A DNA stretch of 64,000 bases from Blattamonas nauphoetae (Eukaryota; Preaxostyla; Oxymonadida), in assembly GCA_033064195.1 (NCBI GenBank), contig JARBJD010000010.1, positions 496,001 to 560,000 of the forward strand, given 5' to 3'. The stretch's first letter is position 1; every line of letters begins with the position of its first letter. Under the pieces are notes generated by a model. The model was not told the origin of the DNA and made no database searches. It saw only the letters and a program-made list of their open reading frames with translations. Below are positions 43,570 through 55,200 of the stretch, one piece after another. Position numbers and translations under genes: made by a program.

Positions 43570-44406
43570 ATGTATCAGCGAAATATCTGTCAATCGGGGA
43601 CACCTTCGGAGTATCATTTCTTTTCCCCTTTGTGGGCCAATTATAGTTTGTATTCAAGTTTGGAGGATGGCAAAAATGTTTCAATCAATCCATCGTCCTC
43701 TCCGACATTATTCAAAGTTGTAGCTCCAGAATCTGGATCAAAATTACCTGATCAGCTCCAATTCAATCATTTATCAAGCGATACCGATTTGGGACATCCT
43801 GAAACCATCAGCAGTCATCTCAATCCCCTTTTCGACAACTATCCGAATGATTCTCGGATTGACGCAAACCCTGGAAATCAGAACCTTCTTTTGACATCTC
43901 CATTGAATCCAGTTACTTCCAGCACTCCAGGGTTTTTCTTAGACCAACCGACGGATCATTCACGCACAATGCTGAATCAGCGTATCTCAGATATCTCTGC
44001 AAATCTTCATTTTGATCAGCGAATAGATTTTCTTCCGCAATCAAACCTAGATACTCCTCACAATAATGAAGAGATGACTCGAAACTCTTCATCACCTTTG
44101 AGTTCACTTCTGAAAACACTCCCTGTGAAATTATGTCCTCCTATCGCGCGAAATGAGATGTCGCTCCAATCTGAACAGATCGACAACATTAAGCCTCGTG
44201 ATTACAACCCTCTTCGCATCACGTTTCAACCAACACACTCACCTCTTCGATTCTCTCCAAAAAACAAAATATGCTTTAGATGTGGCGCCAGTGGACATCT
44301 TAGTGCTCGATGCCCTCATCCGGACACTCGGATGTGCTTCAACTGTGGAAGAAAAGGGCACATCGCTCGCAATTGTCCACGAAGAATTTCTGAGGAATCT
44401 AAGTGA
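43570..44406 (+). CDS. Zinc-knuckle (CCHC x2) protein
   Basis: A 278-residue ORF. The first 225 residues are low-complexity, rich in Ser, Pro, Asn and Leu, with no domain. The C-terminus carries two CCHC zinc knuckles in tandem, CFRCGASGHLSARC and CFNCGRKGHIARNC, followed by PRRISEESK. Such knuckles bind single-stranded RNA or DNA, as in CNBP/Gis2 and AIR1/2. Two knuckles with a long disordered arm do not pick out one of these. AIR proteins partner TRF4 in TRAMP, and a TRF4-like gene is nearby, which makes that reading attractive but unproven. A GT immediately before the stop (GAATCTAAGTGAG) could be a donor, so a further exon is possible. Confidence 0.75.
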   Translation: MYQRNICQSGTPSEYHFFSPLWANYSLYSSLEDGKNVSINPSSSPTLFKVVAPESGSKLPDQLQFNHLSSDTDLGHPETISSHLNPLFDNYPNDSRIDANPGNQNLLLTSPLNPVTSSTPGFFLDQPTDHSRTMLNQRISDISANLHFDQRIDFLPQSNLDTPHNNEEMTRNSSSPLSSLLKTLPVKLCPPIARNEMSLQSEQIDNIKPRDYNPLRITFQPTHSPLRFSPKNKICFRCGASGHLSARCPHPDTRMCFNCGRKGHIARNCPRRISEESK

Positions 44407-44562
44407 GTAGATCAAACCCTCCGGTTTTTCCTTTTCGTTCTTGACGGTTTTCACTTTTCCTCACTATTCAACATTTTGTATTAATGCGTTGATTCTTTTC
44501 TGACCATCTCGAACAAAATTTGTTTTCGTCGAGACAGAATTTTCTTGAAACTACAAACATCG

Positions 44563-45538
44563 ATGAATAATGCTTTCCCAGAACCTTCTCTGCAAATTAC
44601 TGCTCTTTCAAGACATGACATGATCATCCTGGCAAAACTCGTTAAAAATGCGACTGTTCTACTACTTTGTCCACATACGGTGACGATTGATGCACTTGGC
44701 TTTTTGCACCGATTTATTGCACGAAATCCACAAGATACATCTCTCTCTCTTGTTTGTTATCAGTTATTTTTCTATTCCTGCTGATTTATCCTGGTTCCTC
44801 AATAATACTTCCAGACCATTGCCAAAGCCTGTATCTTGTTAGCCAGCAAGAATAATGAGCATGAAAGAACTCCTCGTGATATTGTTGATTGCTTTAATCG
44901 CATCGAGTCCACATGCACGCACCAAGAACCGACATTTCTGGACTCCACATCATCTGTATGTTATTCACTGGATATACAAAATTCATGAATGCCATCATGC
45001 TAATATTGTCTTCTTGTGCTGTTGTTAATCATTTAGGAATATCTCAAGCAAAGGGAGGAGATTTTGGAATGTGAACTCAAAATCGTAGATAGTCTTGGAT
45101 TTGACCTTCGAACAGCCTCTCCACATCATCTTTTTCTGAAACTCGTAAAATTATTCCAGATTGAGGATTACAAAGACTTTCTTCAGCAATGCTGGAATTA
45201 CCTGAACGATTCGTTTGATTCATCTCTTTTCTCGTGAAAAAAATCATTGATTTCCCAAGATGGATGAAAGCATCTTGATGTTTTTGATTGTTTCTCCCTT
45301 TGTGTGTTCATAATCGCTCTAGACTTCTTCTTCCAGAATCTGTGACCGTTCATCCGTCTATTCTCGCAATTTCTTCGATTAAGCTAGCTTCCCAGCGGAT
45401 GAAGATCTCTGTTCCGCATGATATATGCCAATATCTTTCAGTTGACGAAGATGGTTTGTCCTTGTTTTTCTATGATTTGAGGCAGCTGTTCAATCATTTA
45501 TGAGATTGCATGGAACATTATGCGATCAAAGAAGCTAA
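44563..45538 (+). CDS. Cyclin (transcription-type, L/K/T/Q-like)
   Basis: Four or so exons encode about 220 residues. The first cyclin fold reads VTIDALGFLHRFIARNPQDT, then TIAKACILLASKNNEHERTP with RDIVDCFNRI. Next comes EYLKQREEILECELKIVDSL with GFDLRTASPHHLFLKLVKLF, the classic 'LxLExxILxxLGFDL...PH' of transcription cyclins. A second partial fold has SVTVHPSILAISSIKLASQR, and the protein ends in FMRLHGTLCDQRS. These cyclins activate CDKs that phosphorylate RNA polymerase II or splicing factors. The CDK11-like kinase at 16375 is a conceivable partner, because cyclin L binds CDK11. The start ATG at 44563 is the first in frame after the splice-like 'gacag'; exon joins are by frame only. Confidence 0.8.
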
Positions 45539-45804
45539 TAAGTCAGCTCGCATCGCGCATTAACACGATAATTGAGAGCACAAAACACCAATGGATGATG
45601 ATGCCTGGATGGAGTTTTGTTCGGCTGGTGGGAAGCTCAGGGATTTAAGCATCATTCCATTTTCACTCAAACAGTGTTAACTGAATAATGAAAGTCTTTC
45701 TTGCAATATTTTGGATTAAACAGTTTCGAATGATTTGATATTTACGAAGTATGGGTATTGTTGTGAACACTTTTTTTTGTTCCGAGGAACGACCAGTATT
45801 TATC

Positions 45805-46542
45805 ATGAGTCTTCCTTCTGAGAGCCTTGGTAGCGATTTTCCATCTCCAAATATTTCTGTTAACAGTCATCTGTCATCAAATTCGGCAACATCAAATTCG
45901 CCAGAATTATCTCTATCAACAAACGTTATTACCCCTCCTCTTCAGCCCTCGCAGGCACCAAATTTTGGCACTTTATCTGCACCAAACAACACCGAAAAGC
46001 AACTCCCGGAACAACGAAAACCCACGCTCCACCTTACTCTTCTGTCCATCAGTAATTGCAAGACACCCGTGACACTGATCCCCACCTCGGAGCTTTGTAG
46101 AATAGATCCTGCCAAGAAATTTATATTGCCCCCGCCGCCCATCATTGATGCGCCTATGATGGATCCTCTCAAACCACTCATTTGCGCCATCGCGCGAACC
46201 ATGTTTCCGTTCTTATTTGACTCGCCCGACAAGACGTCGAGTACAGTCATAACTAGTCTTCCCCGTTCAGCAATCCACTCGCAAACACTTCAGAAATGGT
46301 ACAAGTTCAAGACGATACCATGTTCCCAACATACCCACACCTCCTGGCATCTCCGACAGACTTGCTGGTTTGTACATACTCACAGGGACCCGTCCTTGTT
46401 TGATTTAGTCCTCCCGACCACTGATCATTGCGCTTTGAATGGGTATGCCGCAGCGGATGACTCTTCAAACGCGAACTGGCCCGAAACTCGCCCCACCCCG
46501 CGAGCTCCAACTCAGAGGCTGGCTCTTTTTAGATTTCTGTAG
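45805..46542 (+). CDS. CCCH-type zinc-finger protein (5' part or whole)
   Basis: A 245-residue reading from ATG 45805 (MSLPSESLGSDFPSPNISVN). An in-frame ATG at 45751 would add 18 residues. The N-terminal 170 residues are Ser/Pro-rich. Then comes WYKFKTIPCSQHTHTSWHLR followed by QTCWFVHTHRDPSLFDL. This resembles the plant and protist CCCH pattern 'YKxxPCxxxxxHxWxxCPFxHxxxxxRRDP', with Cys and His at suitable spacings. Such fingers bind AU-rich RNA. The last residues before the stop (TQRLALF) lie close to possible splice sites, and coding-like exons follow on the same strand to 47862. The gene may therefore be longer than shown. Confidence 0.5.
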   Translation: MSLPSESLGSDFPSPNISVNSHLSSNSATSNSPELSLSTNVITPPLQPSQAPNFGTLSAPNNTEKQLPEQRKPTLHLTLLSISNCKTPVTLIPTSELCRIDPAKKFILPPPPIIDAPMMDPLKPLICAIARTMFPFLFDSPDKTSSTVITSLPRSAIHSQTLQKWYKFKTIPCSQHTHTSWHLRQTCWFVHTHRDPSLFDLVLPTTDHCALNGYAAADDSSNANWPETRPTPRAPTQRLALFRFL

Positions 46543-46639
46543 TTTTCAACGTTAACATTCCTTTTGACATTTTTGTTATTATCACTATCCCACTTGAAAC
46601 GATTATAGTCCCCTCATCAGGCCGTACATGTTCATCAGG

Positions 46640-47862
46640 CCGTACAACAACGATTTCTTGCTGATTTATATTTTTATCATTTCATTAATCGAGTTATTGG
46701 TAATATGTGACTTTTTGGATGATTTATTTGGATCAATGGGTTCATTTTCAAATCAAATGCTGAATGCACAAACATCAACAATCTCAGAGTTTGTTAGGCG
46801 CATCAACATTGAGTCTCAAGACCTCCCTCCCCGCTAATTCAACAGATGTGTCTTTGTATGTCTGAAATTCAGCTCTCCTTCCATGATCTCCTCTGTGAAG
46901 TTTTTACCATGAATATGCCGTTTCTCATCAATTTCTCTCATATTTTAAACTTTTTTGATAAAATCTTGATTTCTAGCTGGTCCATCAATACGGAACAAGT
47001 TGCTTCCAACCATCCGTTCACAACCCAACTTTCGAACCTCGTCCTGTATCCGATCCAACCACTCCCCGACCTTGTTCGAAGTTGATTGACCACACACCCG
47101 CCACTCTCTTCGCCTCACTCGTGGTTGCACAGCAAGGACAAGCAAAACGTCAAATTGGTTGTGCTTCGAATTTGGAGGCCATACAAACGGAATGACTCAT
47201 CACAAATGGATTTTCAGAGATTGTTTTTTTTGCCTTGAACAGGATATCGTTCATGGGTGGATCCAACCTGGTCACCACCGACTTTACCAAAGTGGGCATA
47301 TGCCCATCCTCCTCCATCCAACTCTTCAGATGAGAGGACATTCCGTCAAATTCCTATGCTTTTGTTTGATCAACCAATTACGTTCCCATTTCACACGTCA
47401 CAAGCAATCGGACAGTCGTGCCAGCGAATCCGCAAGAAGATGGTCGACCGACTTCGGACACAATATCTTGCTGCCGCTGCAAAATCGACACCCGAAGAGG
47501 TTTTCACACTCATCAAAACATTGAAACAGGCAATCGCCGACACTCGCTCCAAAACGGAAAGATTTCTTATTTCAGGAGTTAAACAAGCCGCCTGCGATGC
47601 ATTATTTTTCTTCCAAATTCCATCAAGCCAACTCACGTTGGATATCACGCATACTCGCTCTCCTCAACAATTCTCTACAGATGACAACAGTCAAGCTGAG
47701 TCTTGCAACAAAATTCCCAACCCAACTTACTATCAACGCCCAGTACCTTCTACAGCTCCAGAGTCCAAACTTGTTCCTTTGTTGCCATTGCCAACGACCA
47801 TCAAATCACAGTTGCCACCTCGTCCGCCACTCCTCTGCACTCCAAGAGTTCCACCACACTAG
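46640..47862 (+). CDS. Unresolved exons, possible 3' part of the CCCH gene
   Basis: Exon-like stretches on the plus strand include about 46690-46835 (CDFLDDLFGSMGSFSNQMLN ... FVRRINIESQDLPP). A long last exon follows an acceptor at about 47241. It reads YRSWVDPTWSPPTLPKWAYA, then DERTFRQIPMLLFDQPITFP, RKKMVDRLRTQYLAAAAKST, and RFLISGVKQAACDALFFFQI, with a Ser/Pro-rich end at 47862. The helical middle (PEEVFTLIKTLKQAIADTRS) is clearly protein-like but matches no family I know. Joins between exons, and to the CCCH ORF, could not be fixed. Confidence 0.4.
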
Positions 47863-48131
47863 ATTATTTCCCCTAGCTTTGACTTGTCTGATAACTAATT
47901 TCTTCCCGTTGTGTTCACGGCAGTTACCACAATTAAACTGTTCTCACATTTTCGTTTACACTGTGTATTCCTTCTCCCTGTTTCGCAAACCTACTCCCCA
48001 TTTTTCTTTCCATTCATTAGAATGTTCAGCCTCTTTGTCTTGTTTGCTTTCTGCAAATTGATATTTTGAGTCAAACAACAAGAAACAAGCTGAATCAAGA
48101 CGTTGAATGAAGACTGTTCAATCAAGAAAAT

Positions 48132-49162
48132 CTACTCAGGCATGGGAAATGGAGACACAGCCGCGAGATAAGCAGTTGGTGATAAGGCACGCCGCCTCCT
48201 TCGAGCCCGACGTTCATCATCGCTGTCATCCTCCGAACTTGATTCGTGCTCTCTCCTTGCATCATCATCGTCCAACTGAGCATACATATCGCCATAATCC
48301 CCGGCAAATGTTTCATCACCAGTCACCAATTTACTAACGCAACGCATGCTGAGAAGCAGGACTTTCTTTTCTTCACGATGGTAGAAAAAGAAGGTCTGAT
48401 TCCAAATCAATCCTTCTTCAAAAAAAGGATTTGTACGATCTCCAACTTCCAGCTCTGGAAAATATTGATAGATCTCGCAGGAATTGTATTCAATGCTTGA
48501 GAGAATTGCTTTCCATAATATTTCCCTGAGAAAAGAAAAGAAAATTAAAAAAATGACGAGTGAAGAACAAAATGGAGAGATATTTTGTCGAGAAGAGACA
48601 TGAACGCTCATAATTTTGGAGAAAAAAAATGGTTTTGTTCACACCGAAAATCAGGGACGTATTCTTCAACTATTTCCATCATTTTCATATCAATTCCAGC
48701 TGTAACAACGTTATGATCAGAATGTCGTTGAAATTGTGTTGGTTGTATGTGGCCGAAGCTATAAGATGGGAAGGCTGAGTGGAGAGTATTAACGAGGGTA
48801 ATTAAGGTCTTTTTCTGCCTCTGATCTGATAGTTGACTTTTTGTATTGTAGTAGAGAGAAGATGAGGAAAGATATAAGGATATTCAAGGTGTTGGAAGAT
48901 GTGAAGGGATGAGGCCGAAGAAAGAAGAAGACCCAAATGCCTGAGTTACAAGTGTGCAATCAGAATATTCATTTTCCAGCTCCCTAACATGTTTTTTCTC
49001 ATCACCAGTATTCTTACACGAGTAGCATTCGAGTTGAAGATGTATCCTAGAGAATTGAAGAATATGTGAGAAATAAGAGACAAAATACCGACTGGACGCA
49101 TTTTCCAAACCAGAAATCATAAACATTGCATATCCAAGGGATGGATATTGTAAAAATCTCAT
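48132..49162 (-). CDS. MAF1: MAF1, repressor of RNA polymerase III
   Basis: Four exons on the minus strand. The first (ATG 49162) reads MRFLQYPSLGYAMFMISGLE. The second begins IHLQLECYSCKNTGDEKK, the conserved 'IEAYSCK' segment. The third reads LITLVNTLHSAFPSYSFGHI ('LxxTLNxxFPDYDFS') and ends EEYVPDFR. The last reads EILWKAILSSIEYNSCEIYQ, YFPELEVGDRTNPFFEEGLI, WNQTFFFYHREEKKVLLLSM. These follow the MAF1 A, B and C boxes in order. The C-terminus is acidic (LDDDDARREHESSSEDDSDD), as usual. MAF1 binds Pol III and shuts down tRNA and 5S rRNA synthesis under stress and is controlled by TOR-type phosphorylation. The gene lies 113 bp downstream of the helicase gene on the same strand. Confidence 0.9.
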
Positions 49163-49275
49163 TTTTAGCGATGGGAACCCAGACCCCATAATAATAGATG
49201 CAGGTGAAAGTTCCGATGAACCACGCGTTTTGAGTGAAAATGTTGCAAGGAAGATTGATTGAAATGGAACCAAAA

Positions 49276-52200
49276 TCATTCGTCATCATTCCAATCATCA
49301 TCAGAGTTTTGCTCGATCTGAGATGAGTTCGTCACTCGAGGGAGTGTTTCGACGTTTGGAGGATGCCCTTCATGTCTTCCAGTATCCGCACTTTCCCATT
49401 GAGCACTGCTTTCATCATCCCAGTTGTCTTCGCTCTCAATCGGATCGATCTCAACAGCCTGTTTCAAAGCCGCGTTGACATCCTCCGAATCAGAGTTCCA
49501 ATCGGCAGTGTTTTCAGAGGCGGAGTCCCACTGGTCAATATCATCCTGTGGGTCTGGGAGAAGTGAGAGTGTCTGAACACGTTGAGGAGGAGAATGAAGA
49601 TGTTGAGGAGGTGAATGAATATGTTGAGAAGAGATTGAGTTTGGAGAGGAGTTCGAGGTTGATAGATGAGGAGTGAGTGTTGTCTGATGTTGGATTTGTG
49701 GTTGTGTGTTCCGGCCTCGTGGAAGAGAAGATACTCGAAATTGCAGGGGCCCACTTCCAGAGTCGGATGAATTATTTTTATTAAGCAATGCCGTTTGGCT
49801 AGAGTTGCGAGGAGCAATGGGGACGTGTGGACTCTGTTGGCGTTCAAGCGATGAAAGTCCTGTGTGAAAGGAGAGAGTACGAACAGTGAGAGAGGATCTC
49901 GTGGGGACTGTCGGAGAGAAGAGAACACCGAGCGAGACAGAAGCTCTGACGAGTTGATGTGTTTCCGGAAATGGGGCAGTGTCGTCGATCTCATCGTCAA
50001 CGTCATCCGGATTGTCGAGAAGGTCGCGAAGGGCCTCTTCATCGTTTTCTTCTGCTTCAGAGATCACAGTATCGGCATCATCGTCCACCTCATCACATTC
50101 CGCGTCGTCATCAGCGAAACATTCTTCATCCTCCTCTTCATCCTCCTCATTCTGCTGATCCCTCCGTCCCTCCCGAATTTCTTTCTGCTTCCTCCGGAAC
50201 TCCTTGTCCTCCCGACGGTACCGTTCGATCTGAGAAGTGTCCGGAATGAACGACAGTTTGGATTGCTTCTTCGGCGTTCGATACAATCCTCGCCCGAACT
50301 GGAGGAGGTCCACCTCTTCCTCTTCCTCTGCCTCGTCTCCCTCTTCCTCTCGTTCTGTCCAAAGCACAGGTCTCTTGAGGGCTTTTGCTTCTGGTTTGAT
50401 CTTCTGTTTTGGGTCGGGAGTAGTGCGGCGGACTGGTGGAGTGAGGAGTGATTGGAGGTAAAGAGCGTTGTTGTGAGTTTGTCCTTCTTCGTCACTGACT
50501 TGAGATGTGCGGATGATGAAACCAGACAAACTCTCGTCTTCTTCTTCCACCGTTTCATCGTCTTCACTTGGCTCTGCTTCTCTTCGTTTGATTTTCTTGA
50601 TTGGACCGATCTTCTTCCGAGCTTCAGCCGAGTCTTCGTTTGATGTTGAAGAGGCCTCGTCGTCGAAAAGTGAGAGAGCAAGTTTCTTTGTCCGCATCTG
50701 GTTCTTCCGCGCTCTTCTTTCGAGTCGAGCGGCTCGAGTCGTGTGAGAGGATTTCTTTTGGAAAATGGGTTGCTGTCGAGGAGGAGCGAACACAGCTTTG
50801 AGTTCGGAGAGTTTGGGGGAGAGGGGAGGGTTGGAAGGGTTGAGTGGTGGATGATCTGCTTGGGCCATCGAGATTGATGATGGGAGACGACGAAGGCGTT
50901 TGAAGCGAGAGTCGAGACTCGGAGCACCTGTCGTGGGTGAGAGGATGACAGGAGTGGGTGGGAGAGGAGGAGGGTTGGAGAGAGGAGCTGAGCGAGGGGC
51001 AGGGATGGAGAGTGATGGTTGTGGAATCACAGGAATACAATCAATTTCGGCTGGTTCTTCCTGTTCTTTGTCTTCAGGAAGTGTGAATTGATGTGCTCGG
51101 ATGCGTCCCAACATTGCTTTCAATCCTGACCCTCGTCGAGGCAATCCCAATGTTTTTGATGTGTCAGAGAGTACAGGTGAGTCAGGTTTGATTGGACCAG
51201 ATGACACAATGTGTACGGATGGTGGTTCATTTTCGGGGATGCCAGCACTGAGAGGAGGGGAGAAGAGAGCACTGGCAGGACGAAAATCAATTTTAGTCTC
51301 GAGGGACTCTGGCTTGGATGACGATCGCTCGAGAGGAGGTGCCTCGAGGAGAGGCTCGAGAGGAAGATCCTCATGTGGTGGATCATGATGAGTTTCCAAG
51401 AGGTGTTGTTCGTGCGTGTTGACCGAGTCAACATCCCATTCATCATCAACACTCGCGATTTGATGTGCTTCACTCATTGCAGGTAGTTCCTGATTTTCCT
51501 GACCTTTCTCATCCTTGTCCAAAGCCATTTCTGCTCCGAAATCATCTGATTCTTGTTCAACGTGGGGATCTGCGATCACTGGAGGATGGTCGGACTCATC
51601 TCTGATTTTTTGTGGGGTTTCCAACTGAGAGATCGGAACAGGCTCAAGATCTGACAAAACATGGACTTGTCCGTCATCTTTCTGAGAAATGCTGAATGGT
51701 TGACTGTCGAAATAGTTGGAAATGAGGCGAATCTTCCTATTTTCAAGATTCTCCGCAAAATTGTTCAAGTCATCTTCGTTGGGAAGTTGTGGTTGATACA
51801 AAGCCCGTTTCGGAGACTTATGGGTTGGGCCGATTCTCCAAAATTGTGATGACGGTGAATGATGAGTGGTGTGTTGTTTCGATTGAGAATTCATCTCGTG
51901 GAGTGACTTGACAGGTGTTCGTTTCTCATGTTCCTGAACAAGCTGAGAGACGCGCTGAGAGAACGGTGTTCGCTTGATCGAAGGAGTGGAGAGATCCGGA
52001 CTGAACGAAGAGTCATCGTACACAATCTTCATTCTGTTCTGCACCACATGCTCATTGAGAGTGGTTGTCGGCGGTGAATAATCTCCGTGGTGAGGATTGT
52101 CCAGAAGTGTCTCGTCGTCAACATCGAAAATCGTTGGGTCGTATTCGTCGAAATCAAAGAGATCTTCGGTGTCTACTGTTGCGAGTGAGTGGACGACAAC

Positions 52201-55200
52201 ATCTTTCAGGAGAGAGCTGTTGCGGGTGTCGAGTGCGGAGGGGACGAGAAGAGAGGAATCGGAAGCGAGGTGGAGAGCATCTGTCACTGTGGTCAGCCCC
52301 CGCTCATTCCGAGGAAGAGACAGCTCCAGAACATCTTTCACCCAACTTGACATTCTGAACTTGGTCGTGTTCTCGTCCCGGAGCATCTCACTCTCGGCGG
52401 GTGGAGGATCATCACCGAATGGAAGTCCAGCTCGAAGGAAATGAGCTTCGATCTCTTCTCTTTGCATGTCGCTAATTTCTGTCAATTTCGTTTCAACGAT
52501 TGGTGTTTTCTTTGTCTTCTTCCGCTCGGTTTTGGGTTTGGTGTCTGCTCCTGTCTTTTCGGCTTTGTCTGCCTGTTTTCTCATCTTCAAAATGGACGCT
52601 ACAGACTTCCCGCGGAGAGTGTTCTTTTCGTTTGTGATGCCTCTGTTGACCAGGTCCCTCTCGATCGCCTTCTGCAACATTTTGTCTGATCGTTCCCTCT
52701 TCCTCTGCTCAATCTCCTCCTTCCTCAGCCTCTCCTTGTCTTCTTTCTCCTGCTTCTTCCTCTCCTTCTCTTTCCGCTTCGCTTCTTCACTATCCTCATC
52801 CGACTCATTTCCACTCAAATCTCCGTCATCCATCTCAACCATCACATACTCCAGAAGAGGCAGTGGCTCACCAATAATTCTGTTCGCTGGGGCGAAGTGC
52901 CATCGATGTGTCCCTGTTTGCGCTGGGAGGACAGGCGCCATCACATTCGACGTTGTGTTGGAGTGATTTGCGTCGAAATAGGCAGTGATTGTCGACTGTT
53001 TCATCTGTCTCTCGTTTGCTTTCAACGTGTTTTCGTACATCATCGCTTCTTTCAGCAAACCAACCATCTTCCTTCTCTTTCTGTCATGCCCAGCGAGAAT
53101 ATCAATCGGTTTGCTTCCTGAGTCACCACCCACAACAAGCATAACCACTTTTCCTTCCTTCTTCCGACCAGTCCGTCCGATTCTCTGTGCAAATCGAGTG
53201 TATGACGGAGGAGTGTCGAACAAGACACATAAATCGACCTCTCCAATGTCCAGCCCCTCCTCGCCAATGCTGGTTGAGACAATCACGTTGTATTCGCCTG
53301 TTCTGAACTTGGCGAGAGTGAGACTCTGATCTCGGTCCGTCTGTCGTGTGTCGATGCCGACGGTGAAGAGATGAGATGGGTCTGTGATTGGTTTGGCCTT
53401 TTTCTTGCTTGCCACGGACGCTCCTCCCTTTCCAACAAATGGAGCGGCCCGGATGAGTTGTGGATCGAGCTGGTTCAACTGGGCAGCAATCTCTCCCACG
53501 CTGTCTCGAAACTCACTGAACACAATGACCCTTGTTTCATTTGCATCTTCCTGCCCTCCCTCTCCCACTTTCTCTTTTTCTTTCTCCTTGAACTGTGCAA
53601 AATGTTGAGTGAGAATCGTCTTCAAGGCGTCGATTTTTGGATGAGTGATGCCTGAAGTCCCCATGTCGTTCACCATTGCAATCAGATCCGTCCAATCACG
53701 ACTGGAGATCAAGTTCTTCCGAGCCCGACTCTTTGGATCTTCCTGAAACCGGACAAGGAAATTTCGGAATGATTGCACCCCATGATCTTTGAGAAGCCTG
53801 ATTCCCTGGACGAGCGAGAGCAGAACACCGAACTCTCCTTCCACAGCTGCCTGGTTCGGGTTCCGATTCATGATCGGAAAGGGTGTTGCCGGTGCTGCTT
53901 CTCTCTCAGCTCTCTGGTGCTGTCGGTACGATTCTCGAGCCTGAAGAAGGACTGACATCCGAAGGAACTCCGCACGAATGTCCAAATCACAACCAAGTTT
54001 TGCGAGGCGCTGAAGGGAGAGAGTGAGAATGTGATAGAACAGTCGCTGCACATTCTGAATGCTCGATGAGAGTGGGACAGACACAGTCTCGAACTGTTTA
54101 GTGTGAGTGAAGGCCTGAAGATCGGCATCAAACTCGTCTCTGACTTCGATCTTCTCAATTCGAAGGTTTGTCAGAATGTGTTGGATGTCAATTTCGTTCG
54201 TGCCAGGAGTGGCAGACAGACCAATTATCCGAAAGCCAGTGTCATGCGCCAGAAACGCTTCCTTGTCCGCCGAAGAGATCGAATACTTCGTTGTTGGATC
54301 TGCCTGAATGGACTCAAAACCATCCGTGGTCGAAGTTTCGTGTTGAGACGATGAACTTGCCTGGCATTTCCTTCTCCACTCCACAAAGTGCTTCAACCGA
54401 GAGGCTTCCAGAGATCTGATCGACTGGGCCATCGCATCCTTCCCGATTGCTCGATGAGCTTCGTCCAGAATCACACAGACGATACTTCGCCCGGGAACAA
54501 TGCCAGCTTCCGCATCATTTTGAAGAATGTGAGGCGTGACGAAGAACAGTCGCCTCGATTCCCACTCCGCCTTCCTCGTCCCTCTCTCGCGCTGTCCGGT
54601 CATCACAATCACCGCATCCTTCTTCACTCCCATCACCTTCTGGCAGGCCTTCCGTTGTTGTGTGAGCAGTTGACGTGTTGGAGCCATAAACACAACTTTT
54701 CCAGTCGGAAACCAGCGCAGGAAGTTGTATGCGACGACTGATGCGATCAGAGTCTTTCCCAGCCCAGTTGGGAGACACACGAGAGTGTTGTGGAAGAGGG
54801 CGGTTTCGGTGATTTGGAGTTGGTAGCGGCGGATTGAGCCGTCTGGGGAGGTGGGGAAGAGCCATTTCGACATCGTTTGATTTGATGGTTGTGGGAAGAA
54901 CGATGATGTTGGAGCTGGAACGCAAGAACTTGGAGAAAATGGCACGGGAGGTGGTAGAGTTTGCGAGAGTTTGGATGGTGAAATGATTTGAGATGTTGAT
55001 GGTTGTGAATTTGCTGGTGTTGTTTCATCTTTTGGTTGTGGTACTTTTCGAGGGGAATGAATGAATTCTTCTTTCATTGGATTGAATCGCTGTGCCTTAG
55101 CTACCTGTATTGTTGGCTTAATTGGTCGATTTATTGGAAGTGGATGATTATAATGCTTTCGTCGGGTCAGAACGTTGCTCTGGACAAAATTCGCTTTGGA

